Source: Protopterus annectens
Lineage: Eukaryota > Chordata > Ceratodontiformes > Protopteridae
DNA length: 64,000 nt
Assembly (NCBI RefSeq): GCF_019279795.1
Contig: NC_056732.1
Span: forward strand, 176,546,825-176,610,824
Reading direction: 5' to 3'
In this document: positions 22,885 to 34,938 of the stretch, piece by piece
Position numbering within the stretch: the first letter of the stretch is position 1
How the letters are laid out: each line of letters starts with the position of its first letter
Notes under the pieces: model-generated
Told to the model about the DNA's origin: nothing
The model's input: only the letters and a program-made list of their open reading frames with translations
Database searches by the model: none
Translations under genes and position numbers: made by a program

Positions 22885-23350
22885 AGATTCGCTAGCACAG
22901 TGGAATAGAGGGATAAAGTCCTAACTATGACCTCAGGCAACTCAGGGTCAACTAGTGGTTTGGGCATCTGAGGCACTGGCGGGGGAGGGGTGGCCATGTC
23001 TATCCTTTGGGAGAAGATGCTCCCACAGGGCTCTCGTCACATTCAGTCTCTGGTGAGGGCCAGAGACACAGATGGGGGAAGTGTCATTGGGGGTAAGCTG
23101 AAGAAGAGTAGCTGAGTCACTACAGAGGAGGAACAATATGCCAGCATATCTTCACTGAACTCGTACTCATCAAACATCAACAGGGAAGTCGACTGGAAAG
23201 TTAGAGCATAATATGAAAAAGAAATGGGAGCAATGCGATGCTGTAACAGGATGTCTTGATCTCTTTGCTGTCCCTGAGTGTGGGTCAGATTAAATCCAGG
23301 CGAGTTAGAACAGCGTGGTAGAACTGATGGCCAGCTGTGGGGTAGAGTGC
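22885..23350 (+). mobile_element. tRNA-derived SINE, family 2, copy 2
   Basis: The head GCTAGCACAGTGGAATAGAGG has a D-arm/A-box look, and CAACTCAGGGTCAACTAG a degenerate B-box. Body blocks GGGCATCTGAGGCACTGG, GTGGCCATG, CAGTCTCTGGTGAGGGC and CTGAGTGTGGGTCAGA correspond in order to copy 1 at 7.96-8.44 kb. It ends near a CTGTGGGGTAGAG stretch. No target duplication was identified. Confidence 0.6.
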
Positions 23351-24357
23351 AAAAAAGTGTTGCAAGAGATGTGAGAAAGTACTGAATATGCTAATACAGG
23401 GGTTAGGGTTTTAGCAATAAAATGAACTGTGTGTAGTAAAACTTACAAGGATGAGTAACGAGAGCAATATTTAATACTGTAATAGAAAAACAAAGCTGTA
23501 CTTCTCTGAAGTGATAAATGCTTCCCCAAACTCATTTCCATGTTATGCAGTCACTTCCCATACTAATTTGTTTATTTAGCCTAGCTGTCCACATGATAGC
23601 TCTTGATGCAGTTTCTGGTTTCCAGGGGTAATTCCAGGATTTGGTCAACAACTACACAATATACAGGTCGAAGAAGTCGGGATTCAACTAAGGTCCACAA
23701 TTTGAAGCCACACTAACAGTTAGATTTTTGTTATATTCAGTGTGGACTAAATATTAGCATGTTTGTGTGACTGCAGCAGCTTGATTCACTGTTCTTACAC
23801 TTCTCAGTTTCACTGCTGGTGTATTATGGGACAAATGTCACTCTATACCTTTAGTATGCTTTTATTTTTACATTTCCCAGCTGGTGTGTTGTTGAAGAAA
23901 GAGGAAGGTGTTGTTTTAGAATAATCGTCACAATCCAGCATTGTGGGTGTTTTTGTTTTTTGTTTTTTTGACTTGGAGCACAATCTAGATGAGTTTACTA
24001 GCTTCACATCACAGGTGTGGACATACAGGTGCCTGTGGCTTTCAACTGCCCGTCACAAGGACATCTTGGTATTTTGATCTGAGCAGCAGGCAGCAATTGG
24101 ATATGTGTTTTATGAAGAACCCTTTTGTCTCCAGCTTTACCAGATATGTCATTCAGTTATACTGTGATTTTTTAATGGCACATTAAAATAGCTATAAAGT
24201 GAGGTCAGAGGATATGTCATCTCAGATTATGAAGATTGTGTAATTTCCAGAACAGATGAGTATTTAAGCACCTAAGAAGGAGACATATGAACTGCAGGTG
24301 GGACAGAGTTCACATTAAATATAGCTGTCTCTTATTTAGATCCACATTGATGTTCCC
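23351..24357. other. Unassigned region
   Basis: About 1 kb without recognised repeat or coding content. Confidence 0.35.
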
Positions 24358-24517
24358 AATGAACTGATTAATTGTGATTTGTTTATCATATGACATTTAG
24401 ATAAATGAACTACTCCATCTAGATCTTTCATAACCATAATGAACTGATTAATTGTGATTTGTTTATCATATGATATTTAGATGAATTAACTACTCCATCT
24501 AGATCTTTCATAACCAT
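24358..24517. repeat. 80-bp tandem duplication
   Basis: Two near-identical 80-bp units start at 24358 and 24438 with AATGAACTGATTAATTG. They differ at only a few positions (for example ATGACATTTAGATAAATG against ATGATATTTAGATGAATT), so the duplication is fairly recent. Confidence 0.95.
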
Positions 24518-25084
24518 GACCTGGGAGTTTAAACATAAAAATGTAAGACAGTAAATGTCAGGTGCAACATTTATTACACCTTGTTAGAGGAGTACAGCTG
24601 TGCAACACTGTATCAGATGTTTGTAACAGTATGGAAATTCTGTAATTGGCCAGTTTTATACCAAAATGAAAACATGTAATCCATTAAGCACAAAATATTG
24701 GTTACCACACAAAACAGAAAGTACTATAAAAGCATATGCATTTACATAAAATAAGTTATTGTGAAACCCACCAAGGGTACAAAATTGGTATGCAACCACC
24801 AGATAGAAGTCTCCCTTTCTACAGCTGTTGTGCAATAAGTGCATAGGTATCTGGTCCAAGACCATGGTGTGGAGCCTAGCCCAGCTTTCCAGAAGTGACT
24901 TATTCACAATCCACTGCTCACAGATGGAGGCTGAGAAAATCAAACCCTAGACTTCAGAAAGCAGCTTATTAACAGCACATTGCCTTAATCTTCTGCATGA
25001 ACTGCTACACATATTAATTTATAATACTATGAATTCAAAGAAAAAAATCTGAGTTACAGGCACTAATAACTGAAGGTAAAGTAG
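24518..25084. other. Unassigned region
   Basis: No recognised feature. Confidence 0.35.
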
Positions 25085-25660
25085 ATATTGTATAAAAAAT
25101 GAAGACATCAGGCTATGAAACTAGAGGAAGGATAGGAAAGGGAAAATGGCAGAAGGTGGCAATTTATATAAATAATAGGCTGGACTTCAGAATTACAGAA
25201 GATGAAGTACAGAAAAGTAAGAAAGAAAGTGATAAAGTGAAACAACTCAGTTTCAGCTACACAGTAGTAAAGGTTGAAGACAGTAAGTGGAAGGATGAGG
25301 GATCAGAACCATCCACAAGCCCCCAAATGCTACGAGGAGGAAAGATGGCCTGATTATGAAAGGGTTCAGAATGGAGAACAAGAAGAGGCAATGTAGATAA
25401 AAAAAAAATCTAAGCTGCCTGAAACATACTGAAACATACCAGTAACAAAGATAGGTAGGGAAAATTAAACTGTGGAAGTGATTAATCAGGAAGGATTCAG
25501 TCATATAGTGACGTTTGGAGCCACAAGAAGGAAGACATATTAGATATGATATTTTGTAAGGAATATGAATAGAAAGAAGTAAGATTAGGGCATCACTGGC
25601 AAATAGTGACCATGCCACAGTGTGGATCTTGAATTTAGAAAAGAAAGGTATATAGTCACA
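25085..25660 (+). pseudogene. LINE endonuclease fossil
   Basis: Forward-strand frames in sequence show RGGKMA, the RGNVDKKK block typical before the GNILDLVL stretch, an EDILDMIFCKEYE block (25535-25575), and LANSDHATVWILNLEKKG near 25590-25645. SDHxxV is the catalytic His/Asp motif of LINE endonucleases. The rest is full of stops. It looks unlike the CR1 copies here and more like the LINE at 31.5 kb, whose RT has a similar level of decay. The call rests on two motifs in correct order. Confidence 0.5.
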
Positions 25661-26170
25661 GGAACCAGGATGTGAAACTATATAGGGCAGACTGATACAA
25701 TAGCTGGCAAACCATATGCATGGTTAGGTAAATGGAGAAGTGTTTGTGAGGTTGAATGCCTTATAGGAGGTAATCAAAGGGGATAGTATGGAAAGAAATG
25801 ATAAGTGAGTTGTGCAGAGAAGACCATAAGGAAAAAGCCAATGCTGCTCATAGGACATGGAAAGGATGTCATGACCATGAGGACAGATCACACTATTAGG
25901 TGCTTCATGTAGTCCTACTAACATTAATTATTTGCAGAGCATGCACCAAGCACTTAGCCATGTGGTCTGTGCAGTGCAATACTCTGTTGCTCTTTTTGTA
26001 TTTCTAGAGTACCACCTCTCTCTAAGAAACTTGAAAAGATGTATACCCTAGCCCTCATTCAACTTCTACAAGCAATTAAGATCATGAACAATGGATGCCA
26101 GCCTGAATGGGCTGTCATGCTTTTGTATCTTATGTTTTCTAAAATTTACCAGTTGATCAACATTTCCAGT
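25661..26170. other. Unassigned region
   Basis: AT-rich, possibly the continuation of the LINE fossil upstream, but no motif was found. Confidence 0.3.
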
Positions 26171-26700
26171 GTCTTGTTCAACGGCTGTAGCAGAAAGAGA
26201 TGAAGCCCTGACTGTACCACAGTGAGCTTATATTTGATTACTGTATGGTCGTAGGAGGGAGTAGAGTGGAAAAGATGGCAGTGAGCAGCTATTGCCAGCT
26301 TACCCATCCTTGGAGGAGAAAGGAGGCTCTGGTTCAACATTTGGGTGATATCTAATGGAAACTCTAGGCACTGCACCTGTGCAGTCTGCACAAAGAGCTA
26401 AGGTCTGGGATGATACACTTGCAAAGGTGACTGTGTTCCACAAAAGGATAGCCGGCACTGTGGAGCACTAGTGAGATGCCAGTGAGGGCCCAACAAGGGA
26501 GAGAACTAGGTCTACCTAATTAATACCTGACCTGCTCCTTCTTCTGCCTGACTATGATCTTTCAGAGGACCATATTAGTAAGCCCAGCAGAAGGAATGAA
26601 TGAAAGGGCTTTGTCTGTCACTCCGGAGAGGAGATGGACCTAACCTTCAATCTGCCCCAAGGAAGCTGGTGAGCTAGTGCGGTCAGCAAATCCAGATTAG
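26171..26700 (+). mobile_element. Possible tRNA-derived SINE, family 2, copy 3
   Basis: The head GGCTGTAGCAGAAAGAGATGAAGCCCTGAC matches the head of copy 1 (GGCATAGAGAGATAAAGCCCTCTGAC) in spacing and words. The body is much more diverged, with no long shared block, so membership is uncertain. Confidence 0.4.
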
Positions 26701-26914
26701 AAGGGAGTTTGGTCATATTACTCTGGCTGCCTGGTAGACTTCCTCAGGAGGAATAAATGGGACACATGGGCTTTTATATTTGTTCAGTTAACTGGACTAA
26801 GAGGAAGATTAAAACAAAGCTTCCAGTGCCTGTGCAATCAGTTCCATTTGTATCTATCTGCCTCACATTTGACTCTCGTCTTCCAGTTCTAGACTACCTT
26901 AATCTTTAACATAA

Positions 26915-27043
26915 CAGCAAACTTCACTTCTGTTTCATCAGTCACATACTGATGATGAGACACTCCAATCCTGTTTAAGCAGTCGAAGACTGATGATGAG
27001 ACCCCTCACTTCTGTTTTAATAGTCACAAACTGATGATCAGAT

Positions 27044-27105
<62 letters not shown>

Positions 27106-27205
27106 GTTTTGGCAGTCAAAAACTGCTGCTCAGTCTGCCACCCCAACACACATGCACTTCTGTTACAGTAATCACAGAATGATGCTGAAACTGTTGCCCC
27201 CCCAA
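26915..27205 (+). repeat. Minisatellite of about 40-55 bp units with internal (CA)n
   Basis: Five units each carry CTGTTT, then AGTCACAxACTGATGATGAGA (26933, 26980, 27010 and degenerate forms at 27113 and 27165). Between units 3 and 4 a perfect (CA)n tract of about 60 bp has expanded (27044-27103) from the ACACAC at the end of a unit. Confidence 0.85.
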
Positions 27206-28349
27206 CACTTCCCCATCACAAGTGTGACAAAAGTAATAATCGTCTCTTCGCTCCTTCAAGAGAGATTTGTAACATAAGTTTACGAGCATCTTTTTCAAAT
27301 GTCCCTGCTTTTGCTTCAGTATTTTGTTCTGTTTCATAAAACTTGGGATTTTTCTGGTAAATCATTGTAGATTACAGTTAATGGATAGATAAAGAGTACC
27401 ACAATTCTTATTCTTCAGAAAATTTATGGTAATGCAAATCATTTTAAGTGAATAACAACATTTAAAAATATAAATCACAGTGACAAACATCTTAGAACAA
27501 AAAATGCCCAGTGATTTGAACAGCCCATTCCCTGGGTATCATTAATATCTTTTTCCTCATTCTGTGCATTGCTCTATGTAGCTGTTTGTCATTTTTCCAA
27601 GTACAGGCCCTCTGTGTCCTGCTATGTTTACTTCTGCTTGGTATTATAATATATCTACATGGTGTATGGTAAAGTGCATTAGCATAACGCTTCTTATTCA
27701 CAACCTATTGTTTTTGCCTTTTTTTACGTGGAAAGTCTATCTGGGTTTAGAATGAACTTTTCAGTGGAGGCCCAGAAAGAAAAGCTCCATACATTGTAGA
27801 AACATTAACATTATAAGAAATGAATCACTAAAATGATAATAAGATTTTTAGCACAAAGACATACAAGGTGTCAACCAAGAAAGACGTACAATTAAATACA
27901 GTATAAGAATCCGAAGCATCACATACTACAAGAAGAGAATATTTATACAGAGAAACAGCTTAATAGAAGCACTCAGTTTTAGTTCATGGGAATACAATAG
28001 GGTCAGAATACATCCTCAGTATAGTGAAAGCTGAGTTTTGACAGATGGCAAAAAGAAAGATAAAGGTGTGCACTTATTTTAGTAACATGATAAATAATAA
28101 GGATGATATTAACAAAGAGAAAGTAGGAGAAGTTCTTGCAATGAGAAAAAATGGAGTGAGGACAGAGCTCCACATTTTGGAGATTTTGATTGGGTATAGG
28201 GATTCACCTGCAGAATGGTATGTTTTTGTTATGGTGAGCAGAGATTTAGCTTTTGATCTTAGTTGTCTTTTAGGGGAGTAAAGCTTTTTTTTTTATAGTG
28301 AGACAATTACCTGGTTTATATAAGACTGCGTACAGTAGCAAGTTGTGAT

Positions 28350-29640
28350 AAAGATAGGTAGTGGGGTAGTTCAATCCAATTAAGTTCCCTCAGTGCTAGA
28401 TAATGGTGTGATTGATAATGTGATTTGCAGTAAATATGGTGATTTTGTTCTAACATTATGCCAAGTTTGCCAGCAATTCACTGGTTGCTGAAAACAGGGG
28501 AAGCAAACAGTAGAGAAAGCACTAAGTAAGCAGGTGCTATAGATTTTCTGGCTTCATCAGTAATGAAAGCTTTTAGTCAATATAAGAAGCCTAGTTTCTA
28601 CTGAGTTTTCTTTATAGCCTGGTTAATGGGTTTATCAAATTTCAGCTGGTCACCAGTGTTGACATCTAGATGTTTAGTCTAATAAACTTGCTCGATCTTG
28701 GTGTTATTAGATGAGATGATAGTAAAAGATATATTTTGGTCTGAGAAAGGTTTTGGGTAAATAATATTAATTTTGTTTTATTGAGATTAAGTAGCAGTTG
28801 AGGTTTGTTTAACCCAGATTCAATAGACAAGAAAGCTCATTGGCTTATATCTTGAAGGTTTGTTAGAATTTTTGCTTTGCAGATCAGAGAAGAGATGTCA
28901 GCATATTGCATATAGTGGCTTGTTAACTGGCAGTATGAAGATCATTGATATTATGGTTAAAGGGTAGGTGATCTAATATGGATCCTAGTGAGACTCCTAT
29001 TTTTACAAGAAGGATACTAAAGAGATCTTGTTTCCATTTGACTACCTGTGCACTATTGAACAGGTAACTATGGTGCCAGTTAAGAGAATATATTGGTAAG
29101 TCCGAAATCAGAAAATTACAGTAAGAGTTTTTTCTTTTTGTGGCACATGGCATCAAGATGTGCAGAGATTAAATTACCTTAATTTCTCAGCCTAGTAAAA
29201 GTAGAATTGAAATGAAGCACAGCAGTAATCATTCCATGGTGCAGCCTAAAGCCATGCTGGGATGGAGACAATAATTGATTTTCTGATAAAATGGTTGAGA
29301 AGCAAGGTATGTATGCATTTCTCCAGAATTTTAGATATAGGGAATAGAGTGACGACCTATAATTAGAGAGTTCTGTTGAGGTTCCTCCTTTGTGCAATGG
29401 TAGTATATTTTTCCCATATGGATGGTATGCCATTTCAGTGATAGACTGGCTTATAAGAATGGACATAGGATAAGAAATGGCATTGGCTGCTACTTTAAGA
29501 TATTCACTTGGAAGGTTGTCTGGTGAAGGTATGGTGGGTTTCAGTTTTAGAAGAAGTTTTTTGATAGCTGTAGTGCAATCCAGTTGAAAAGAGAAATGAT
29601 TAGGTACATGAGGACATTGTGAGGAGGTATAATTTGGTCT
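28350..29640 (-). pseudogene. L2 reverse transcriptase fragment (copy B)
   Basis: Frames give GKNILPLHKGGTSTELSNYR, LSENQLLSPSQHGFRLHHG (the HGFRPHHST motif), YNFLISDLPIYSLNWH, a VSLGSILDHLPF remnant of VPQGSILGPLLF, and INDLHTAS followed by YAD. The C-terminal LDVNTGDQLKFDKPINQAI comes near 28640. The catalytic second Asp cannot be confirmed. Numerous stops. Confidence 0.8.
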
Positions 29641-30199
29641 GTTATATTGCTGATTATGGATTTGACTGGGTCACTGAACTGTGTATTAAATTGGTTGGTT
29701 GGTTATACTACTGTTTTGTGACAGTAAGATTGAGGTGGGCTGAGAGGATTGTCTAGGCTGTAATTATTTGTTGATGGAGTTCCAGAATGCTTTTGGATTG
29801 TTAAAGTTTGAGTTCTGGTGTGTAGAATTGTATTTTTCTTGTATTTTATAACATGGTGCTTAGTTTATTTTCATAGTTAGCTAACGTTTTGGAAGATTTT
29901 CCAAGCCTTATCTCTTTGTCTTGTTTTATACACCATGGGGCTTTTTTGGCTTTGATTCCCCTAGTTCTGGTTGAGGCAAGCGAGTCAAGTATTCTTGTGA
30001 AAGCATTACTGGATTCTATTACTACATGGTCAATTGGAAGTGTCCTGGGAGATTCACAATTATATGCTTTTAGAGTATTAGCAAAGGTCTGTTTGTGGAA
30101 GGAAGTTAGTTTTCTTAACTGTCTAAAAAGATGTGTTTTAGAGCTTGTCTTTGAAGTTCTAACAGCATTACTTGGTCGATGGTCACTCAGGCTGTAAGC

Positions 30200-30835
30200 T
30201 AAGGGGCCAGAGTGTGAGATCAGGTTTGGGGAGGATGTTAGTATCAGGTCTAGAGTAGATTGTCTACCCGAAGCTTTATTATATTTAGAGGTAATGAGAG
30301 TTGATTGAAAGTATAGAGCTGTATGGTGTTTGTAATATTATCCGAGTGTATTGTTTGACATCTGTATTGAGGTCAACTAGTAAGATAGTTTCATATGGGA
30401 TTTTAGATGACGTCCAAGATATTATTTCTTCAGTGGTGGATATATTGTTATCTGGTGGAATATAAGTACCTATGATTTCTATATTTTTGTTTGTATATTT
30501 TGAGTAGTGTTATAAGGTCTCTGCTTTAGAGAAAGTTGGGATAGACTGTGGGTAGAGATACAGGTAGAATATATTTCTGTGGAAAATAGCAAATCTACCT
30601 GCTTTTTTATTGTACCTCTCTAATCTAATGGTGCTATATCCAGCAGGTAAAATTTCAGAGTTATTAGTTTCTTTGCGAAGCCAGGTTTCAGTAACTAATA
30701 TTATATCTGCGGAGTTTGGGGTTGTCCAGGCATGACGTTTGGAGAATTTATTATAGATACTTCTTAGGTTGATGTGCAAGATAAGGCAGTCAGAGGGAGA
30801 GTTTGTTTGTGGTGGTGAGGAGGAAAAGCTATCGG
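30200..30835 (-). pseudogene. L2 endonuclease fragment (copy B)
   Basis: The start of the endonuclease reads MHINLRSIYNKFSKRHAW, ADIILVTETWLRK (the catalytic E of LTETWL) and AGYSTIRLERYNKKAGRFAI. Lower-quality continuation lies toward 30.2 kb. The 5' end is cut near 30835. Confidence 0.8.
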
Positions 30836-31489
30836 AATGTGTATCATGAGCAAAAGTAGTGGGGGAGGGTTAGGTTCTGGATGTGGATGTATATCCCCAC
30901 ATAGAGATATGGTGATGTAGATATGGTGTTGCAGGAATTTCTGTTTAAGTTTTAGTTTTGAGCCTGTTGTTTGGTAATGGGATACATTTTAAAATAGTTG
31001 TATTTAAATAAGTGGATATAAGGTGGTTGGCATAGGTGTAAATATAAAATATTTAAGATATTTATATTATTTATATTATAATTATTATTCTAATTATTTA
31101 TATTTTAAGATATTCAATATTTTGTAGAATAAAGGGGTATTAACTGATATATATTCCAAGTGCGTGCAATATTTATTTATTATATCCATAATCAGTATTA
31201 CTTAACCCACTCAAGTGCAGTATTAGACAAATAACTTAGGCATTGTTCAGTCTGTAGTGTGTTTTGCACTACTTTAAATAGAGTAGTTAATTTAATTCAG
31301 AGGAGGGTATTATTTTCATATATGAGTGTTGGTAAATGTCTCTGTGCTTTTTTATGTGTATTGGGAGTACTATGTGTTAGTTGTATGTGTTGTTTCACTT
31401 TCCTTTGTAATCTCAAGAATTGAGCTGAGGCATGAAATTTAATTTAGGCTACATGTGTGTAGTTCTAAATGACAATAAAGTTTACTTTG

Positions 31490-32935
31490 ACTTTGATGAC
31501 TGGAAATGTGCAACAGCTGTATCTCTGCACAAGGCAAGATGAAGAATCTCATCTCATGTCTATAAGTTGATTTGTTTAACATCCGTTATGGATAAATTCA
31601 TGGAATGGGTCCTGAAAACAGGACTGCTCACATTTTTGGAAAGTAGCAACCACCAGGGTAGAAATCAGTATGGATTTATAACTATGAGATCCTTCCATAC
31701 TAAACAAACACAGTATTTTAAAAGAGTAACAAAGAAGGTGACACAGGCAAACTAGCAGAAGGGATCTGCTTGAAATATTGCAAGATATTTCACCCCATAT
31801 TGCACAAGAGGGTGTTAAGGAAATTAAACTGGATCAGAATATGCAAAACAAATGTGCAAATGGGTGAAGAAGTGCCTGGAAGGTAGGATATAGTGGCTAA
31901 TTGTGATGTGTATAGCATCACAGGATCCACTGGAAGTCAGTGGTAATCTCCTAAAAACAGCTCAGTTTAATGAGTAAGATGTGCACATAACTGTAGGAAT
32001 ATAAATCAAGACTATCCTGTTTGTAAGTGATACTGTAATGGAGACAAGAACTGCAGTGAACATGAGAAGAAGAATCTGTAGAGATCTGGACAGGCAGCAG
32101 GATAGAAACTCAGATCAGTATGAGTAACTTTAAGATGACGAACTTCAGAAAGTCTAATCTTCAGGTAGAATACAGTCTGGAAGATGAAAGTACAGTATCC
32201 AGGACAGGAAAAAGACTTGGAGGTGTTACTCTTTGCAGGAATGAATCTCCAGTAGCAAAACAAGAAAGGTAATTGCCAAATTCAACATAATGCTGGTCTG
32301 CATCATTACAGGCACTGACTACAGAGAAAGAGAGGTGATACTCACTGCTTACTGCTTTGTACCATATGTTTGTTTACTGTGTGTAATTATGTTTGCTGGA
32401 ACTTTTCTTGTAAGGCTTCAACTGATGTTTACCAGTTGAACTTTCCCCATAAACAAATACCAGTAAATAAATAACTATTGAGTGCCACTGAGAACTTAGC
32501 AGGGATACTGTACTCAGTTTTGTGGACTGTCCAGGGAGAGGAATGTGCATCAAATGCTGATTGTGCAGTATAGCCATAATAGTAGCTAAGTGTCTGCAGG
32601 GGACAGCATATGAGGAATCGATCATAATATGCATCTATAACATGATCTCAGTAGAGCCAGAAGGGGATTTTACTGGGTGGGAAAGATACAGCAAGTAAGA
32701 GAAGCCATGATCTCTAACTAACAGGATCCACATTTAGCCCAAATATAGAAAGTATTTCTTTGTAGACAAGGTGGTAGATGATTGGAATACATTTCCAGCA
32801 TGAATGGTAGGAGTAAAATCTGCAAAAGTGTCTAAGAAAGTATGATTTAAATGGCGCAGGCAGAGGAAATAGATAGTGGGACAGCTCTAGGGTGTTAGCT
32901 TGCAGATGCAACAACTAGACTTCATGAACCTTAAG
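31490..32935 (+). pseudogene. LINE RT fossil of a second CR1-like group
   Basis: Frames with many stops show WKCATAVSLHKA, LICLTSVMDKFMEWVLKTG, NQYGFITMRSF, HKRVLRKLNWIRICK, a late thumb block KDLEVLLFAGMNLQ (32210-32255) and a C-terminal RKYFFVHRVVDDWNTFPA (32745-32800). The order matches LINE RTs having QHGFxxxRSC and EKDLGV motifs. The catalytic box region near 32010-32040 is degraded. It differs clearly from the CR1 copies elsewhere in the window. An L2 3' end has inserted into it. Confidence 0.7.
32340..32477 (+). mobile_element. L2 3' end inserted in LINE fossil
   Basis: Contains GCTGGAACTTTTCTTGTAAGG, CAACTGATG..CCAGTTGAAC, CCCCATAAACAAAT and ends AGTAAATAAATAA, the same ordered blocks as 1797-1968. 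Protein-like sequence of the host LINE resumes after it (GILYSVLW). Confidence 0.7.
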
Positions 32936-33825
32936 CTTCATTCTGTCAGATAAATGTATGTGGGGACCATGTATGTATATCAATTATCTATATTTGTATA
33001 TCACATTTTCTAGTCACTAAGGGATCACTAAAGGTATCTACTGGTACTGACATGGGATATTCTGGTTTGTGGAATTAATAGACACAGCTGAAACAATTAA
33101 ACTGCATTTGAAAGAGGTAGATTTTGCATTTGGTTTATATTTTTCTCTCTCGTCATATATCATACTTGTGATACTGAAAATTCTTCTAACATCAGTGTTT
33201 GGACATTAGTAAGACAAGCGTGTATAATAGTCACTTTAAAGTGCTTGCTACTGTGTAGCTCTTTTTGCAATATCTTATTGTAGCATGTAATTCTTCATGA
33301 ATGAAGAAGTACTTCTTTTTGAAAACAAACTAAAAGAAAGACAAACTCTCAGACAAGGATTTCTGCAGGTGGATTTCTATACTCCTCTGTTGCTCATTTA
33401 CATCATTCACTGTTTCACTGGAGTGCTGGCACTGCTTTCAGCTAAGTTTTAGCTTTCTCAGTTTCGACTCAGTGAGCCTTGTTTTTATCGATCCCTTAAA
33501 CTGACACTGCATCTGACAGACTTTTCACCTGCAGCAGCCATGATGGAAGATGTGTAGTTATCCCACAGAGAAAGTTCCAGGCTTCAGCAGTCATTTTTGA
33601 AAGGCACTGGGGACCTTGTATACTTCTGCCTCTCATTTTTTCTTAGCTCATGCCAGCATCTGTGGATGCCCACTCATTTGTTTTTTCTTTCCTTTCTTCC
33701 CATCTCCTCTCCTACATGTGCTACATAACTGCTTAACATATTTCTATACTCTGGACATCCTTCTCAGCATTCCCCCTCTGCCCTTTTCCCTGCTGAGGGA
33801 CCTTCTACACTTACTCTCGACCCGA
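32936..33825. other. Unassigned region
   Basis: No recognised repeat. A short open stretch at 33616-33858 is Cys/Phe/Pro-rich and resembles chance translation of a pyrimidine-rich strand. Confidence 0.35.
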
Positions 33826-34085
33826 GGCCCAGTTCCAAAAGGCTTGTTGTCAGTGTAGGCGACAACTTACACTAAGATCAGGTCTTTTGGAATCTGGCCC
33901 TCAGTGTAAGCTTGTTTATAGACAGACTTTACAGAGCAAGTCTTTTGGAATCCTTTCCTGGTGTAAGCCTGTTTATAGAGAGGACTTACACTGAAGTAAG
34001 TCCCATCCACTGGGAGCAGGCCTTTCAGAATCAGGGCAGTCTTACACTGAGAGCAACTCTTTAGGAATCTGTCCATCTGTCCTTC
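33826..34085. repeat. Palindromic repeat cluster
   Basis: The GGCCCAGTTCCAAAAGGC motif (33827) and its inverted partner CTTTTGGAATCTGGCCC (33884) enclose a smaller hairpin, AGTGTAGGCGACAACTTACACT. Related words (TCTTTTGGAATCC, AGTGTAAGCCTGTTTATAGA, CTTTAGGAATCTG) recur to 34075. It looks like a foldback-type non-autonomous DNA transposon with internal repeats. No target duplication was identified. Confidence 0.6.
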
Positions 34086-34504
34086 TCCATCTCTCCCTGC
34101 ACCTATAACTTCCACTGTTTAGCTTTCAGATTTCTCTACTTTTAATTTCTTCTGTTTCTCTAGTTTACTTCTGCACTGTACTTTCACTAACCTTTTTATT
34201 TGTCTGTTTTTAACCGTGTTGCCTTGGCCTACTTACTCTTTTCAGTCACAACCTGGGCTTGTTAAAAAGCAAAAATAATACAGGTCTATATCATAACATC
34301 GAATGTTATTATATCGAACCCTAAACACCGAAGTGTGAAAACATCGAACAGTCAGAATAGCAAATTTTTTCCCAGGGAAAACATTTGCTATTCCGAGAAA
34401 CATACACACAGCACAAACACACACAAAAAACAACCATCCACACACATACACTTAAAATCCTACACCTAAACTAAACTTTACATACAGTACTAGCTATCCA
34501 CTTA

Positions 34505-34830
34505 CCTTAACCCAACCCTAACCCTAAGGTCTGTCACTATCGCACACTCACCTCACCCGCGCCCTAACCATAACTCACCTAACCCACCCCCTAACCCTAA
34601 CCTACACACAATCGCACACTTACCTGACCCGCGCCCTAACCCTAACTCACCTAACCCGCCCCTAACTCTAACCTACACACAATCACACACTTACCTGAAC
34701 CCGCGCCCTAACACTAACGTCCACACAACTGCACACTTACCTGACCCACTCCCTAACCCTAACTCACCTAACCCGCCCCCTAACCCTAACCTACACACAA
34801 TCACACACTTACCTGAACCTCACCCGTAAT
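34505..34830 (+). repeat. Telomere-like (CCCTAACCCTAA) minisatellite inside the transposon
   Basis: Tandem units of about 71 bp (one about 47 bp) combine CCCTAACCCTAA with CTCACCTAACCCGCCC and CTACACACAATCGCACACTTACCTGA. The vertebrate telomere repeat on this strand would be CCCTAA. Runs here are only two to three units long and interspersed, so it is not a telomere but an expanded minisatellite. Confidence 0.85.
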
Positions 34831-34844
34831 GCTCCAACATATCA

Positions 34845-34938
34845 AACGCTGAAAACAGCGAAGCCACAGCAGTGGCCCACCGAATTCTTTCCCTGGGAAA
34901 GAATTCGATGTCCTCCACCTTCGCTGTTTTCAGCGTTC
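34845..34938. repeat. Nested hairpins in right end of transposon copy 1
   Basis: Outer arms AACGCTGAAAACAGCGAAG (34845-34863) and its complement (34920-34938) enclose a 27-bp near-perfect palindrome centred on CCCTGGG (34881-34907). The matching left-end hairpin centres on TTTTCCCAGGGAAAA near 34364-34384. Confidence 0.9.

Larger units (their letters stand above)
27715..30835 (-). mobile_element. L2 LINE copy B, degenerate
   Basis: Reverse-strand L2. The 3' end near 27715-27800 has the TTTTCAGTGGAGG..GAAAAGCTCC block shared, in the same orientation, with L2 copy A. The distance from this end to the RT C-terminus is about 630 bp, as in copy A. RT lies at about 28.4-29.6 kb and the endonuclease at 30.2-30.83 kb, where the element is truncated. 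It is more decayed than copy A. Confidence 0.82.

Noticed and set aside
28045..28281. Host gene exon (MAKRKIKVCTYFSN frame)
   Set aside because: No homology recognised; it lies on the antisense strand of the L2 copy B 3' UTR.
34505..34830. True telomere or chromosome end
   Set aside because: CCCTAA runs are only two to three units, interspersed with other words, and sit inside a transposon with target duplications.
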